A program made the position numbers and the translations under genes. The notes beneath the pieces were generated by a model. It did not search any database, was not told the origin of the DNA, and saw nothing but the letters and a program-made list of their open reading frames with translations. 64,000 nucleotides of DNA from Roseomonas haemaphysalidis (GTDB lineage: Bacteria; Pseudomonadota; Alphaproteobacteria; Acetobacterales; Acetobacteraceae), in assembly GCF_017355405.1 (NCBI RefSeq), contig NZ_CP061177.1, positions 1,135,001 to 1,199,000 of the forward strand, in the 5' to 3' direction. Shown here one piece after another: positions 39,708-49,684 of this stretch; the stretch's first letter is position 1, and each line of letters starts with the position of its first letter.

Positions 39708-40136
39708 TCAGCGGCCGAGCCGTCGGCGTTCTTCCTCGATCCGCTGCCGCTCCCGGTCCACTTCCCGGCGCTGCGCCTCCAGCTCGCGCTGCTGGCGGTC
39801 CAGGTCGCGGGCGCGGCGGTCGCGGTCGTCGATGCCGCGGCCACGCTCGTCACGGCGCCGGCGGTCTTCCTCGGCGCGGCGGCGGTCCTCGTCGAGGCGG
39901 CGGCGGTCGCCGTCGCCGGCGCGCCGGCGCTCGTCTTCCCAGCGGCGGCGGTCCTCGTCCTGGCGCCGCCGGGCCTCGTCCTCGGCGCGGCGGCGCTCGT
40001 CGTCCTGGCGCTGGTTCTGGCCGGTGACGTTGCCGAGCACGCCCTCGATCAGCTGTTGCGCCGTCTGCGCCTGGGCGGCGCCGGCGCCGGCGACGGCGAG
40101 GCCGGCGAGCAGCGGCAGGAAATGGCGGCGGCGCAT
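39708..40136 (-). CDS. Secreted charged-repeat protein (Arg/Asp/Glu-rich single helix)
   Basis: 142 aa: a signal peptide (cleavage near AQAQ, residue 24) and about 20 residues of linker. The rest to the C-terminus is almost purely R/D/E/Q with a loose 7-8 residue period built on DRRR and EDERRR blocks. This predicts a long, stable, alternating-charge helix in the periplasm. No enzyme motif is present and I do not recognise a family. GGGAGA precedes the ATG. It is divergent from lepA with a 200-bp gap in which I see no gene. Confidence 0.75.
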   Translation of the reverse strand: MRRRHFLPLLAGLAVAGAGAAQAQTAQQLIEGVLGNVTGQNQRQDDERRRAEDEARRRQDEDRRRWEDERRRAGDGDRRRLDEDRRRAEEDRRRRDERGRGIDDRDRRARDLDRQQRELEAQRREVDRERQRIEEERRRLGR

Positions 40137-40336
40137 GAGAGTTCTCCCGGGAGGTTGCGTTGTGTGCCTGGGGAATGACGCGCCAGGCCGCCGCGGGGTT
40201 GCCCTTGCCTTTGTATGACCCCAGCTGTGGCGGCGCCGCGCGGCCACGCTTTGATTCCGCGCGCGCTTGCCGTATCTGGTGCGGCAGACTGCGGTGGATG
40301 CTGCCGCGCGCCCCATTCGCCTCCGCCGGGACATTC

Positions 40337-42142
40337 ATGACCGACACGCCGCTTTCCCGTATCCGCAACTTCTCCATCATCGCCCATATCGACCACGGCA
40401 AGTCGACGCTGGCCGACCGGTTGATCCAGGCCACCGGCTCCGTCGCGCTGCGCGACATGAAGGAGCAGATGCTCGACAGCATGGAGCTGGAGCAGGAGCG
40501 CGGCATCACCATCAAGGCGGCGTCCGTCCGGCTGGACTACAAGGCCAAGGATGGCAACGACTACGTCCTGAACCTGATGGACACGCCGGGCCACGTGGAC
40601 TTCGCCTACGAGGTGTCCCGCTCGCTCGCCGCCTGCGAGGGCTCGCTGCTGGTGGTCGACGCCTCCCAGGGCGTGGAAGCGCAGACGCTGGCCAACGTCT
40701 ACCAAGCGATCGACGCCAACCACGAGATCGTCCCCGTCCTCAACAAGATCGACCTGCCGGCGGCCGAGCCGGAGCGGGTGAAGCAGCAGATCGAGGACGT
40801 GATCGGCCTCGATGCCTCGGACGCCGTGGAGATCTCGGCCAAGTCCGGGCTGAACATCGAGGGCGTGCTGGAGGCGATCGTGACCCGCCTGCCGGCGCCG
40901 ACCGGCGACCCCAACGCGCCGCTCAAGGCGCTGCTGGTCGACAGCTGGTACGACCCCTACCTCGGCGTCATCATCCTGATCCGGGTCAAGGACGGCACCA
41001 TCCGCAAGGGGCAGAAGATCCGCTTCATGGCGGAAGGCACCACCCAGACGGTGGACAGCGTCGGCGTGTTCCGCCCCAAGATGGTGCCGGTGGACTACCT
41101 GGGCCCGGGCGAGATGGGCTACCTCAACGCCGCCATCAAGACGGTGGCCGAGACCAATGTCGGCGACACCATCACCGATGACCGCAACCCGGCGCCGGAG
41201 CCGCTGGCGGGCTTCAAGCCGAGCATCCCCGTGGTGTGGTGCGGCCTGTACCCGGTGGACGCCGACGACTTCGAGAAGCTGCGCGACAGCCTTGGCAAGC
41301 TGCGGCTGAACGACAGCTCCTTTCACTTCGAGGCGGAAAGCTCCGCCGCGCTGGGCTTCGGCTTCCGCTGCGGCTTTCTGGGCCTCTTGCACCTGGAGAT
41401 CATCCAGGAGCGCCTGTCGCGCGAGTTCGACCTGGACCTGATCGCGACCGCGCCGTCGGTTGTCTACAAGCTGGAGCTGAACAAGGGGGAGGAGGTCGCC
41501 CTCCACAACCCGGCCGACATGCCCGAGCCGACCCTGATCAAGTCGATCCAGGAGCCCTGGATCAAGGCGACGATCATGGTGCCGGACGAGCACCTGGGCT
41601 CCATCCTGACGCTGTGCACCGAGCGCCGCGGCCAGCAGGTGGAGCTGACCTATGTCGGCAACCGCGCCATGGCCGTCTACCGCCTGCCGCTGAACGAGGT
41701 GGTGTTCGACTTCTACGACCGGCTGAAGTCGGTGTCGCGCGGCTACGCTTCCTTCGACTACCAGATGGACGGCTACGCCGAGGGCGACCTGGTGAAGATT
41801 TCAATCATGGTCAATGGCGAGCCGGTGGATGCGCTGTCCTTTCTGGCGCACCGCTCGCAGGCGGACCGGCGCGGGCGATCGATCTGCGAGAAGCTGAAGG
41901 AGCTGATCCCCCGCCAGTTGTTCAAGATCCCGATCCAGGCGGCGATCGGCGGCAAGGTGATCGCGCGCGAAACGATCAGCGCCATGTCCAAGGACGTCAC
42001 CGCCAAGTGCTACGGCGGCGACATCAGCCGCAAGCGCAAGCTGCTGGACAAGCAGAAGGAAGGCAAGAAGCGCATGCGGCAGTTCGGCAAGGTCGAGATC
42101 CCGCAGTCGGCCTTCATCGCCGCCCTGAAGATGGACAGCTAG
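40337..42142 (+). CDS. lepA: Elongation factor 4 (LepA)
   Basis: 601 aa translational GTPase that back-translocates stalled ribosomes. G1 AHIDHGKST and G3 DTPGHVDF are followed by NKIDLPAA. The EF4-specific C-terminus ([17 protein letters not shown]...[15 protein letters not shown]) is complete. Normal length; the ATG has no strong ribosome site. The 190 bp to the next gene hold GC-rich imperfect stems but no clear T-tailed terminator. Confidence 0.98.
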   Translation: MTDTPLSRIRNFSIIAHIDHGKSTLADRLIQATGSVALRDMKEQMLDSMELEQERGITIKAASVRLDYKAKDGNDYVLNLMDTPGHVDFAYEVSRSLAACEGSLLVVDASQGVEAQTLANVYQAIDANHEIVPVLNKIDLPAAEPERVKQQIEDVIGLDASDAVEISAKSGLNIEGVLEAIVTRLPAPTGDPNAPLKALLVDSWYDPYLGVIILIRVKDGTIRKGQKIRFMAEGTTQTVDSVGVFRPKMVPVDYLGPGEMGYLNAAIKTVAETNVGDTITDDRNPAPEPLAGFKPSIPVVWCGLYPVDADDFEKLRDSLGKLRLNDSSFHFEAESSAALGFGFRCGFLGLLHLEIIQERLSREFDLDLIATAPSVVYKLELNKGEEVALHNPADMPEPTLIKSIQEPWIKATIMVPDEHLGSILTLCTERRGQQVELTYVGNRAMAVYRLPLNEVVFDFYDRLKSVSRGYASFDYQMDGYAEGDLVKISIMVNGEPVDALSFLAHRSQADRRGRSICEKLKELIPRQLFKIPIQAAIGGKVIARETISAMSKDVTAKCYGGDISRKRKLLDKQKEGKKRMRQFGKVEIPQSAFIAALKMDS

Positions 42143-42332
42143 CCTCGCTGCCGGGGGCGGCCTGTAGGCGGGCCTTTCTTTGTCGTGGCGGTGCCGCTGG
42201 CAGCCACCGCCGCGCTGGCAGCCCGCGCGGCCCTGACCGCGCGGTAATGCCGCCGTAATCTTTGCTGTTGACGAAGCGTCACCCGGAACGGTCTCATGGT
42301 CGCAACAAAATCGACCCCGGGAGAATCGCCTG

Positions 42333-43319
42333 ATGCTTCGTCGCAGCCTTGCCGCGGCTTTCCTGCTGCCTGCCCTGCTGGCCTTCGGCGTCGCACCGGC
42401 CGGGGCGCAGGCGCCTTATCCCAACCGCCCCATCACCGTCGTCGTGCCCTTCGCCGCCGGCGGCCCGACCGACACCGTGACCCGGCTGGTGGCCGAGGCG
42501 ATGGGCCGCGACCTCAACACCTCCGTGGTGGTGGAGAACGTGGGCGGCGCCGGCGGCACGCTGGGCGCGGCGCGCGTCGCCCAGGCGCGGCCGGACGGCT
42601 ACACGCTGCTGCTGCACCACATCGGCATGGGCACCACCCCCAGTCTGTACCGCCGCCTGTCCTACGACGCGGTGGGCGGCTTCGCGCCCGTCGGGCTGGT
42701 GACGGAGGTGCCGATGACCATCATCGCCCGCAAGGACATCCCGGCCGGCAACCTGGCCGAGCTGGTGGCGCTGGTGCGCCAGCAGCGCGAAAAGCTGAAC
42801 TACGCCAATGCCGGCATCGGCGCCGCCAGCCACCTGTGCGGCCTGTTGTTCCAGAAGGCGGCCGACGCGCCGATGACCACCGTGCCGTATCGCGGCACCG
42901 GCCCCGCCATGACCGACCTGATCGGCGGCACGGTGGACGTGATGTGCGACCAGACCACCAATACCACGGAGCAGATCCGCGCCGGCGCCGTGAAGGTCTT
43001 CGCCGTCACCACGCCGCAGCGCCTGCCGTCGCTGCCCGACGTGCCGACCACGGCGGAGGCCGGGTTGCCGGGCATGGAGGTGACCATCTGGCACGCGCTC
43101 TACGCGCCCAAGGGCACGCCGGAGGCGATCGTCAACCGCCTGTCCGCCGCGTTGCAGGCGGCGCTGCGCGACCAGCGGCTGGCCGCGCGCTTCGCCGACC
43201 TCGGCACCGCGCCGGTGGCGCAGGAACGCGCCACGCCGGCCGCGGCCCAGGCCTTCTGGCAGGCCGACATCGCCAAGTGGCGCCCGGTGATCGAGGCGGC
43301 GGGGCAATACGCCGACTGA
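42333..43319 (+). CDS. Tripartite tricarboxylate transporter (Bug-type) substrate-binding protein, second copy
   Basis: 328 aa with a signal peptide (cleavage near AGAQA). It carries the Bug motif VPFAAGGPTDTVTR and NVGGAGGTLGAARVA, then YANAGIGAASHLCG. It is a periplasmic carboxylate-binding protein with no permease genes next to it. GGGAGAA lies about 8 nt before the ATG. It is only loosely similar to the copy at 36,886, so not a recent duplicate. Confidence 0.9.
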   Translation: MLRRSLAAAFLLPALLAFGVAPAGAQAPYPNRPITVVVPFAAGGPTDTVTRLVAEAMGRDLNTSVVVENVGGAGGTLGAARVAQARPDGYTLLLHHIGMGTTPSLYRRLSYDAVGGFAPVGLVTEVPMTIIARKDIPAGNLAELVALVRQQREKLNYANAGIGAASHLCGLLFQKAADAPMTTVPYRGTGPAMTDLIGGTVDVMCDQTTNTTEQIRAGAVKVFAVTTPQRLPSLPDVPTTAEAGLPGMEVTIWHALYAPKGTPEAIVNRLSAALQAALRDQRLAARFADLGTAPVAQERATPAAAQAFWQADIAKWRPVIEAAGQYAD

Positions 43320-43488
43320 GGCCGGCGCCCGGACCGGCCCCGCAATGGCCGGGCTCGCGGCCTATGCCTTGCCAGCAGGGGTCCTCCTGCTCTGATATGC
43401 TGCTGACGGCCCGCGCATCCGCGGCGGGCCGCACAGCAAGGGGCTGACACTGCGTGGCGCACCGACGGCTCCCCCGGGACGGCCGGTC

Positions 43489-46400
43489 ATGACGGACCGC
43501 CCGGACCTGGGCCTGCAGCCGGCCACGCCGGCCGCGCCCCCGCCGCCCGCGCCACGCTCCAAGCGGCGGCCGACCGTGCGGCGGCAGCTCATGCTGCTGG
43601 CGCTGACGGCGTTGCTGCCCTTGTGGATGCTGGCCGGCTACACCGCCTGGCGCGCCGCCGACGCGCGGCGCGAAAGCGTGGTCAGCGACAGCCGCGACGC
43701 CGCCCGCAACCTGGCCTTCGTGCTGGAACGCGAGCTGGTGGGGCTGCGCGGCGCGCTGACCGCGCTGGGGTCCTCGCCGGCGCTGCGGGCGGGCGACTAC
43801 GCCACCTTCCATGCGCAGGCCATGGCGCTGCAAAGCGTCGACGGCAGCCGCATCCGGCTGATGAGCACCACCGGGCAGGTGCTGGTGGATACCAGCGTGC
43901 CCTACGGCCAGCCGCCGGCGGAAAGCGACGGCCCGCCACCGACCGATGGCCTGGGGCCGGAAGGGCTGGACAGCTCGCAGCAGGTGGCGCTGACGCTGGA
44001 AGTGCCGCGCGGGCCGGACCAGCCGCCGGTGTTTCTCAGCATCGGCACCGATCCGCTGCGGCTTTGGCTCGGCTCGCTGCGCCGCGCCGCCCTGCCGCCC
44101 GGCTGGATCGCGCTGATTGCCGACGCGGAAGGCCACGTCATCGCGCGCGAGCCCAATGACGGCGCGCCGCTTGGCCAGCAGCTGCCGGCGCAGGGTGCCA
44201 CCCGGCAGGCGCTGGCCAGCGGCCAGGTGTTCGGCGTGTCGCCCGGCCGCTCGCGCGACGGGGTGGCGCTGCGCACCGCGTGGCACCGCGTCGGCGCCTC
44301 GCCCTGGCTGGTGCTGGTCGGGCTGCCGGCGGCGGTGACCGATGGCGTGGTGGCGCAGGCGCTGCTGCCGGTGCTGTTGCTCGGCGGCGTGCTGCTGCTG
44401 CTGTTCACCGCGGGTTTGACGCTGTGGGCGGACCGCCGCATCGCAGCACCGCTGCGCCGCATCGGCCGGCTGGCCGCCGCCTTTGGGCGCGGCGAGCCGC
44501 TGCCCACGCTCAGCCATTCCCGCCTGCGCGAGATCAGCACGGTGGCCGAGGCGCTGTCGGCCGCCGCCACGGCGCGCGAGGCGCTGGAAGCCGAGCGCTT
44601 GGCGCTGACCGCGCGGCTGCGCATGGTGCTGGAAAGCACCACTGACGGCGTGCTGGTGCTGGGGCCGGACTGGCGCATCCTGTATCTCAACGGCCGCGCC
44701 CGCACCCAGCTTGGCGGCCAGCAGGACGCGGTGGGGCGGGTGCTGCCGGAAGCCTTTCCCGGCTGGGCGCAGGGCGCCTTCGCGCAATCCTGGTTCCGCG
44801 CGCTGGCGGAAGGCACGCCGCAGCGCGTCACCGCCTTTCACCCGGCGCTGGGCCGCTGGCTGTCGGCCGATGCCTATCCCTCGGCCGAGGGGCTGACCGT
44901 GTTCTTTCGCGACGTCAGCGCCGAGCGCGCGGCCGAGGCGGCGCTGCGCGAAAACGAGGCGCTGCTCAAGGCGGTGCTGGACAACGTGCCGGTGGGCTTG
45001 GTGGTGGCCGAGGGGCCGGTGGGCCGCATGATCCTGTCCAACCGCCGCACGGAGGAGATCCTGCGCGGCCCGCCGCTGCTGTCGGCCGACGTGCAGGCCT
45101 ATGTGGACGACTGGGAATGCTTCCATCCCGACGGCCGCCGCATGACGGCCGAGGAGAACCCGCTGGCCAAGGCGCTGCACAACGGGCTGTCCGCCTCGGC
45201 CGAGTTCCGCATCCGCCGGCGCGACGACACGCTGGGCTGGATCCGCGTGTCCGGCGCGCCGGTGCGCGACGCGGAAGGGCGGGTCAGCGGCGCCGTGGCC
45301 GCGGTGGTGGACATCGATGCCGAGCACCGCGCGGCGGAGCGCCTGCGGGACAGCGAGCAGCGCTTCCGCACGCTGGCGGAAACCATCCCGCAGGTGGTGT
45401 GGTCGGCGCAGCCGGACGGCTCGGTGGATTACGTCAACCCGCGGCTGCAGGACTTCACGGGCCTGGCCGCGCCGGTGGCGGTGCGTACTCTGAAGCGGCT
45501 GGTGCATCCGGACGACCAGATGCGCGTGGAGCGCGCCTGGCGCCGGGCGCTGCACGGCGGCGGCACCTTCGCGGCGGAGCTGCGGCTGCGCCGGGCCGAT
45601 GGCGGCTGGCGCTGGTGCGTGGCGCGCGCCCTGCCGGTGCGCGGCGCCGCCCCCGCGGTGGAGGATGGCACCACGGCCCCCGGCCGCGCCGCCGGCGGCC
45701 CCGTGCTGCGCTGGATCGGCACCGTGACCGACGTGAGCGACATGGTGGAAACGCGCGAGGCGCTGGCCCGCCAGGTGGCGGCGCATGCCGCCTCGCGCGA
45801 GGCGGCGGTGCAGGCGGCGGCGGCGCTGGCGGCCTCGGAAAGCCGCTTCCGCCGCTTCGCGGAAGCCAGCCCCGACGTGATGTGGATGACCGACAGCGAC
45901 GGCAACCGCGTGGAGTTCATCAGCCCGGCCTTTGAGCGCATCTGGGGCGTGCCGCAGGAAGCGATCATGACCAACCCCATGCTGTGGCTGGAAGCCATCC
46001 ATTCCGCCGACCAGCCGCGCGTCAAGATGGCCTGGCAGGAAGCGCAGCAGGGCGGCGCGTTTGACGTGGAATACCGGGTGCTGCGGCCGGATGGCGGGCA
46101 GCGCTGGATCCGCGACATCGGCTTTCCCATCCTCGACACCCAGGGCGGCCCCGGGCGGCGCGGCGGGCTGGCGCGCGACATCACGGACGCCAAGGCGGCC
46201 GAGGCGCGGCAGGTGCTGCTGCTGGGCGAGCTGAACCATCGCGTCAAGAACACCCTGGCCACCGTGCATTCCCTGGCGTTGCAGACGGCGCGCACGGCGG
46301 GCGGCGACTCCGAGGTGTTGCGCCGCTTTCTGGCGGACTTCCAGGCGCGGCTGCTGGCGCTGTCGCGCGGCCACGACCTGCTGACCGCGCGCACCTGGCG

Positions 46401-46848
46401 CGGCGCCACGCTGGAAGAAGCGGCGCGCGCGGCGCTCGCCCCCTGGCAGGCCCCGCCAGGCCAGCCGCAGGAAGAAGGCCGGCTGAAGCTCGGCGGCCCG
46501 CCCGCCTGGCTAGCGCCCAAGCAGGCGCTGGGCCTGGCGCTGGCGCTGCACGAATTGGCCACCAACGCCGCCAAGCATGGCGCGTTGAGTCGTCCTGAGG
46601 GCCGCATCAACGTGACGTGGCAGGATGTGCCGGACGACATGGTGGAACTGCGCTGGCAGGAGTATGGCGGGCCACCGGTGCGGGCGCCGCAGCGCCGCGG
46701 CTTCGGCAGCCGGTTGCTGGAGCGCGGTCTGCCGGCGGAGCTGGGGGCCGGGTCGTCGGTGGCCATGGACTATGCGGAACGTGGTTTCGAGGCCACCATC
46801 CGCTTTCGCCCGGTGAATGGGCCGAGATCTGAGGAGGAGCGGGCATGA
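43489..46848 (+). CDS. Membrane sensor histidine kinase, four PAS domains, HWE type
   Basis: 1,119 aa. Order: Pro-rich cytosolic N-tail; TM1 about 34-54; a periplasmic sensor domain (about 55-285, dCache-like); TM2 about 288-310; HAMP-like linker; PAS domains starting near 377, 491, 623 and 784; then an HWE/HisKA_2-type kinase. The phospho-acceptor is His917 in LNHRVKNTL and the N box is HELATNAAKHGALS from residue 1,021; the late W-x-E is RWQE. HWE kinases often signal to single-domain receivers, and one follows 25 bp downstream. The ligand is unknown. Confidence 0.93.
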   Translation: MTDRPDLGLQPATPAAPPPPAPRSKRRPTVRRQLMLLALTALLPLWMLAGYTAWRAADARRESVVSDSRDAARNLAFVLERELVGLRGALTALGSSPALRAGDYATFHAQAMALQSVDGSRIRLMSTTGQVLVDTSVPYGQPPAESDGPPPTDGLGPEGLDSSQQVALTLEVPRGPDQPPVFLSIGTDPLRLWLGSLRRAALPPGWIALIADAEGHVIAREPNDGAPLGQQLPAQGATRQALASGQVFGVSPGRSRDGVALRTAWHRVGASPWLVLVGLPAAVTDGVVAQALLPVLLLGGVLLLLFTAGLTLWADRRIAAPLRRIGRLAAAFGRGEPLPTLSHSRLREISTVAEALSAAATAREALEAERLALTARLRMVLESTTDGVLVLGPDWRILYLNGRARTQLGGQQDAVGRVLPEAFPGWAQGAFAQSWFRALAEGTPQRVTAFHPALGRWLSADAYPSAEGLTVFFRDVSAERAAEAALRENEALLKAVLDNVPVGLVVAEGPVGRMILSNRRTEEILRGPPLLSADVQAYVDDWECFHPDGRRMTAEENPLAKALHNGLSASAEFRIRRRDDTLGWIRVSGAPVRDAEGRVSGAVAAVVDIDAEHRAAERLRDSEQRFRTLAETIPQVVWSAQPDGSVDYVNPRLQDFTGLAAPVAVRTLKRLVHPDDQMRVERAWRRALHGGGTFAAELRLRRADGGWRWCVARALPVRGAAPAVEDGTTAPGRAAGGPVLRWIGTVTDVSDMVETREALARQVAAHAASREAAVQAAAALAASESRFRRFAEASPDVMWMTDSDGNRVEFISPAFERIWGVPQEAIMTNPMLWLEAIHSADQPRVKMAWQEAQQGGAFDVEYRVLRPDGGQRWIRDIGFPILDTQGGPGRRGGLARDITDAKAAEARQVLLLGELNHRVKNTLATVHSLALQTARTAGGDSEVLRRFLADFQARLLALSRGHDLLTARTWRGATLEEAARAALAPWQAPPGQPQEEGRLKLGGPPAWLAPKQALGLALALHELATNAAKHGALSRPEGRINVTWQDVPDDMVELRWQEYGGPPVRAPQRRGFGSRLLERGLPAELGAGSSVAMDYAERGFEATIRFRPVNGPRSEEERA

Positions 46849-46873
46849 TGCGACAGGTGGGCCGGATGCCGGC

Positions 46874-47227
46874 ATGATCCTGACCGGGCGATGCATTCTG
46901 GTGGTGGAAGACGAATCCCTGATCGCCATGCTGGTGGAGGATGCGCTGACCGATGCCGGGGCCGAGGTGCTGGGCCCCGCCGCCACGGTGGAGGAGGCGC
47001 TGGCGCTGTTCGAATCCCGCCGGCCGGAGGCGGCCGTGCTGGACATCAACCTGGCCGGGCAGGTGTCCACCCCGGTGGCGGACCTGCTGGCCGAGTCGGG
47101 CGTCCCCTTCGTGGTGGCGACCGGCTATGGCGCGGCCGGGCTGTCGGAGCGGCATCGCGGGGTGACGGTGCTGGCCAAGCCTTACGATCCGCGCGAGCTG
47201 GTGGAAGCCCTGGCGCGCATCTGCTGA
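46874..47227 (+). CDS. Single-domain response regulator
   Basis: 117 aa receiver only, with no output domain. The acidic pair is in VVEDES, the phospho-acceptor is Asp57 in VLDINLAG, and the switch Thr and Lys are in VVATGYG and VLAKPY. It sits 25 bp after the HWE kinase and is the probable partner. With no DNA-binding domain it must act by protein contacts or as a phosphate sink. The ATG at 46,874 was chosen; a short unrelated peptide frame overlaps the gap. Confidence 0.92.
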   Translation: MILTGRCILVVEDESLIAMLVEDALTDAGAEVLGPAATVEEALALFESRRPEAAVLDINLAGQVSTPVADLLAESGVPFVVATGYGAAGLSERHRGVTVLAKPYDPRELVEALARIC

Positions 47228-47234
47228 CATGCCC

Positions 47235-47390
47235 GCGCCGGGGGGGGCGTCGCCCTCCGGGGCGCGCATCACGCCGGAATGGCCAGACCACCCCGGGTCC
47301 CGGCAACCGCCGGGGCAGGCTTCCCGCCCGCTTGCCCCGAGGGGCAGGGGCGGGGTGGCTCAGCCGCCCCGGCGGTGGGCGGTGCCCGGC
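47235..47390. repeat. Family A element, degenerate copy A5
   Basis: Left hairpin GCGCCGGGG...CCGGGGCGC (about 47,236-47,264). Central small GCCCCGAGGGGC stem near 47,334-47,345. Right-arm hairpin CGGGGTGGCTCAGCCGCCCCG minus its last base (47,351-47,370). The final arm hairpin is eroded. The xdhB TGA (47,360-47,362) lies inside the right-arm hairpin. Confidence 0.65.
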
Positions 47391-49684
47391 CCTGTGGCGT
47401 GCCAGGCCTGCAGCACCCGCTCTGGCGTTGCCGGCAGGTCTAGCCGCGCCGCGCCCGTGGCGTCGCGCAGCGCGTTCCACACGGCGGTGGCCAGCATCAG
47501 CGGCGGCTCGCCCACCGCCTTGGAGCGGAAGATGGTGTCCGCCCGCGCCGGGGCACCGGCCAGCAGCCGGGTGTTCATCACCGGCGGCACGTCGCGCGAG
47601 CCGGGGATCTTGTAGGTGGAGGGGCCGAGGGTGCGCAGCCGCCCGGCGGCGTCCCACCACAGCTCCTCGCAGGTCAGCCAGCCCAGGCCCTGCACGAAGG
47701 CGCCCTCGATCTGGCCGAGGTCGATGGCGGGGTTCAGGCTGCGGCCGCAGTCCTGCACCAGGTCGGCGCGCAAAACGCGGTGCTCGCCGGTCAGGGTATC
47801 GACCAGCACTTCCGCGACCGAGGCGCCGTAGGAGAAGTAGAAGAAGGGGTGGCCGCGCATCGCCACCGGGTCCCAGCTCAGGTCGGGCGTCTTGTAGAAG
47901 CCGGTGGCGGACAGGCTGATGCGCTGCGCCCAGCAGTGGTGCGCCAGCTCGCCAAAGCCCATGCGGTGGTTGCCGGCGGAAACCTCGCCACCCGCGAAGG
48001 CGATGTCACCCTCCGCCACGCCCCACAACGCGGCGGCGGCGGCGGCCATGCGGGCGCGGATGCTGCCCGCCGCCGCATGCGCCGCCCAGCCGTTCAGGTC
48101 CGAGCCGGTGGAGGCGGCGGTGGGGGAGGTATTGGGCACCTCGTCCGTGCTGGTGGCGGTGATGCGGATGCGCTCCACCCCCACGCCGAAGACATCCGCC
48201 ACCACCTGCGCGACCTTGATGAACAGCCCCTGGCCCATCTCGGTGCCGCCGTGGTTCAGGCGGATGGAGCCGTCGGTGTAGACGCTGACCAGCGCGCCCG
48301 CCTGGTTCATCGCGACAATGCCGAAGGAAATGCCGAAGGCCAGCACAAAGGAGCCGAGGCCGCGCCGCAGCGTCGGGTGGCTGGCGTTGAAGGCGGCGAT
48401 CTCCGCCCGCCGCGCGTCCCATTCGGACAAGGTCTTCGCCTCGGCCCAGACACGGCGGATCAGGTCGCCTTCCAGGTGCTGGCCATAGGGCGTCTCGCTG
48501 CCGTTCGGCCCGCCGGCGAGGTTGTGCTCGCGCAGGTCTTCCACGGAACGGCCGGTGGCGCGGCTGGCGGCGTGCAGCACGTCCTCCATCAGAAGCACGC
48601 CCTGCGGGCCGCCGAAGCCGCGAAAGGCGGTGTGGCTGACCGTGTTGGTCTTGCAGGCGAGGCCCGTGACGCGCACGGCCGGCACGTCCACCGCGTTCAA
48701 CGCGTGGGTGACGGCGCGCATCAGCACGCCGCCCGAAAGGTCCAGCGTGCTGCCGCCATCGGCGGCCAGCGTGGCGTCCAGCGCCAGCAGGCGGCCGGCG
48801 GCGTCGCAGCCGGCGCGCCAGCGGAACAGAAAGGGATGGCGCTTGCCGGTGGCCGTCATGTCGGCCTTGCGGGCGAGCCGCAGCTTGACCGGCCGGCCGG
48901 TGGCGGCGGCGGCCAGCGCGGCGGCGGCGCCCACCCAGCTGGCATTGCTTTCCTTGCCGCCGAAGCCGCCGCCCATGCGCCGGCAGGTGACGGAGATACG
49001 GCTGTAGTCGCGCCCCAGGATGCGGGCGGCGATGTGCTGCACCTCCGTCGGGTGCTGGGTGGAGGACAGCACGGCCATGTCGCCGTCCTCGCCCGGGGTG
49101 GCGATGGCGATCTGCCCTTCCAGGTAGAAGTGCTCCTGCCCGCCGCAGCGGAACTCGCCGTGCAGCGCGATGGGCGCGGCGTCCAGCGCCGCCTGCCAGT
49201 CGCCGCGCTGCATCACCATGGGCGGGAGCAGCAGGCTGTTGGCTTCCAGCGCCTCGGCCACGTCCAGCACCGGCGGCAGCGGCTCGATGACGGGCGCGAT
49301 GGCGGCGGCGGCGGCGATGGCCTCGTCCCGCGTCCGCGCCACCACCATGGCCAGCGGCTGGCCCCAGTGCTCCACCAGCCCGTCCGCGAACAGGCTTTCC
49401 CGCGCGCGGCCGCTGGGCGAGATGTCGTTGCGGCCGGGAATGTCGCGCGGCCCCAGCACGGCGGCCACGCCCGGCATGGCGCGGGCGGGGGCGAGGTCCA
49501 GCGGCGCCAGCACGCCATGCGCCTGTGGCGACAGCACCAGCACCGCGTGCAGCAGGCCGGGCGGCTCGGCAAGGTCGTCGGCGAAGCGGGCCTCGCCGGT
49601 GGCGTGCTTCAGGGCGCTGTCCTGGCGCAGCGCCGCGCCCATGCCGGTGTGGGAGGAGGGGGGGCGGGACAGGGGCGCGTTCAT
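47360..49684 (-). CDS. xdhB: Xanthine dehydrogenase, molybdopterin-binding subunit
   Basis: 774 aa. Mo-cofactor motifs are GGGFGGKE, AFRGFGG and the catalytic-Glu region VGEPPLMLATAVW. Oxidises hypoxanthine/xanthine to urate together with XdhA. Its ATG overlaps the xdhA TGA (ATGA at 49,681-49,684). No xdhC maturation gene is next to it. The last dozen codons (ending in HRRGG) are made from family A repeat sequence and the stop codon lies in a repeat hairpin, so the C-terminal tail is probably acquired. Confidence 0.92.
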   Translation of the reverse strand: MNAPLSRPPSSHTGMGAALRQDSALKHATGEARFADDLAEPPGLLHAVLVLSPQAHGVLAPLDLAPARAMPGVAAVLGPRDIPGRNDISPSGRARESLFADGLVEHWGQPLAMVVARTRDEAIAAAAAIAPVIEPLPPVLDVAEALEANSLLLPPMVMQRGDWQAALDAAPIALHGEFRCGGQEHFYLEGQIAIATPGEDGDMAVLSSTQHPTEVQHIAARILGRDYSRISVTCRRMGGGFGGKESNASWVGAAAALAAAATGRPVKLRLARKADMTATGKRHPFLFRWRAGCDAAGRLLALDATLAADGGSTLDLSGGVLMRAVTHALNAVDVPAVRVTGLACKTNTVSHTAFRGFGGPQGVLLMEDVLHAASRATGRSVEDLREHNLAGGPNGSETPYGQHLEGDLIRRVWAEAKTLSEWDARRAEIAAFNASHPTLRRGLGSFVLAFGISFGIVAMNQAGALVSVYTDGSIRLNHGGTEMGQGLFIKVAQVVADVFGVGVERIRITATSTDEVPNTSPTAASTGSDLNGWAAHAAAGSIRARMAAAAAALWGVAEGDIAFAGGEVSAGNHRMGFGELAHHCWAQRISLSATGFYKTPDLSWDPVAMRGHPFFYFSYGASVAEVLVDTLTGEHRVLRADLVQDCGRSLNPAIDLGQIEGAFVQGLGWLTCEELWWDAAGRLRTLGPSTYKIPGSRDVPPVMNTRLLAGAPARADTIFRSKAVGEPPLMLATAVWNALRDATGAARLDLPATPERVLQAWHATGPGTAHRRGG

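Noticed and set aside
43369..43401. TTGCCA...TATGCT as a sigma-70 promoter for the kinase gene
   Set aside because: Spacing is 21 bp, too long for a standard promoter, and the region is palindromic; not supportable from sequence alone.
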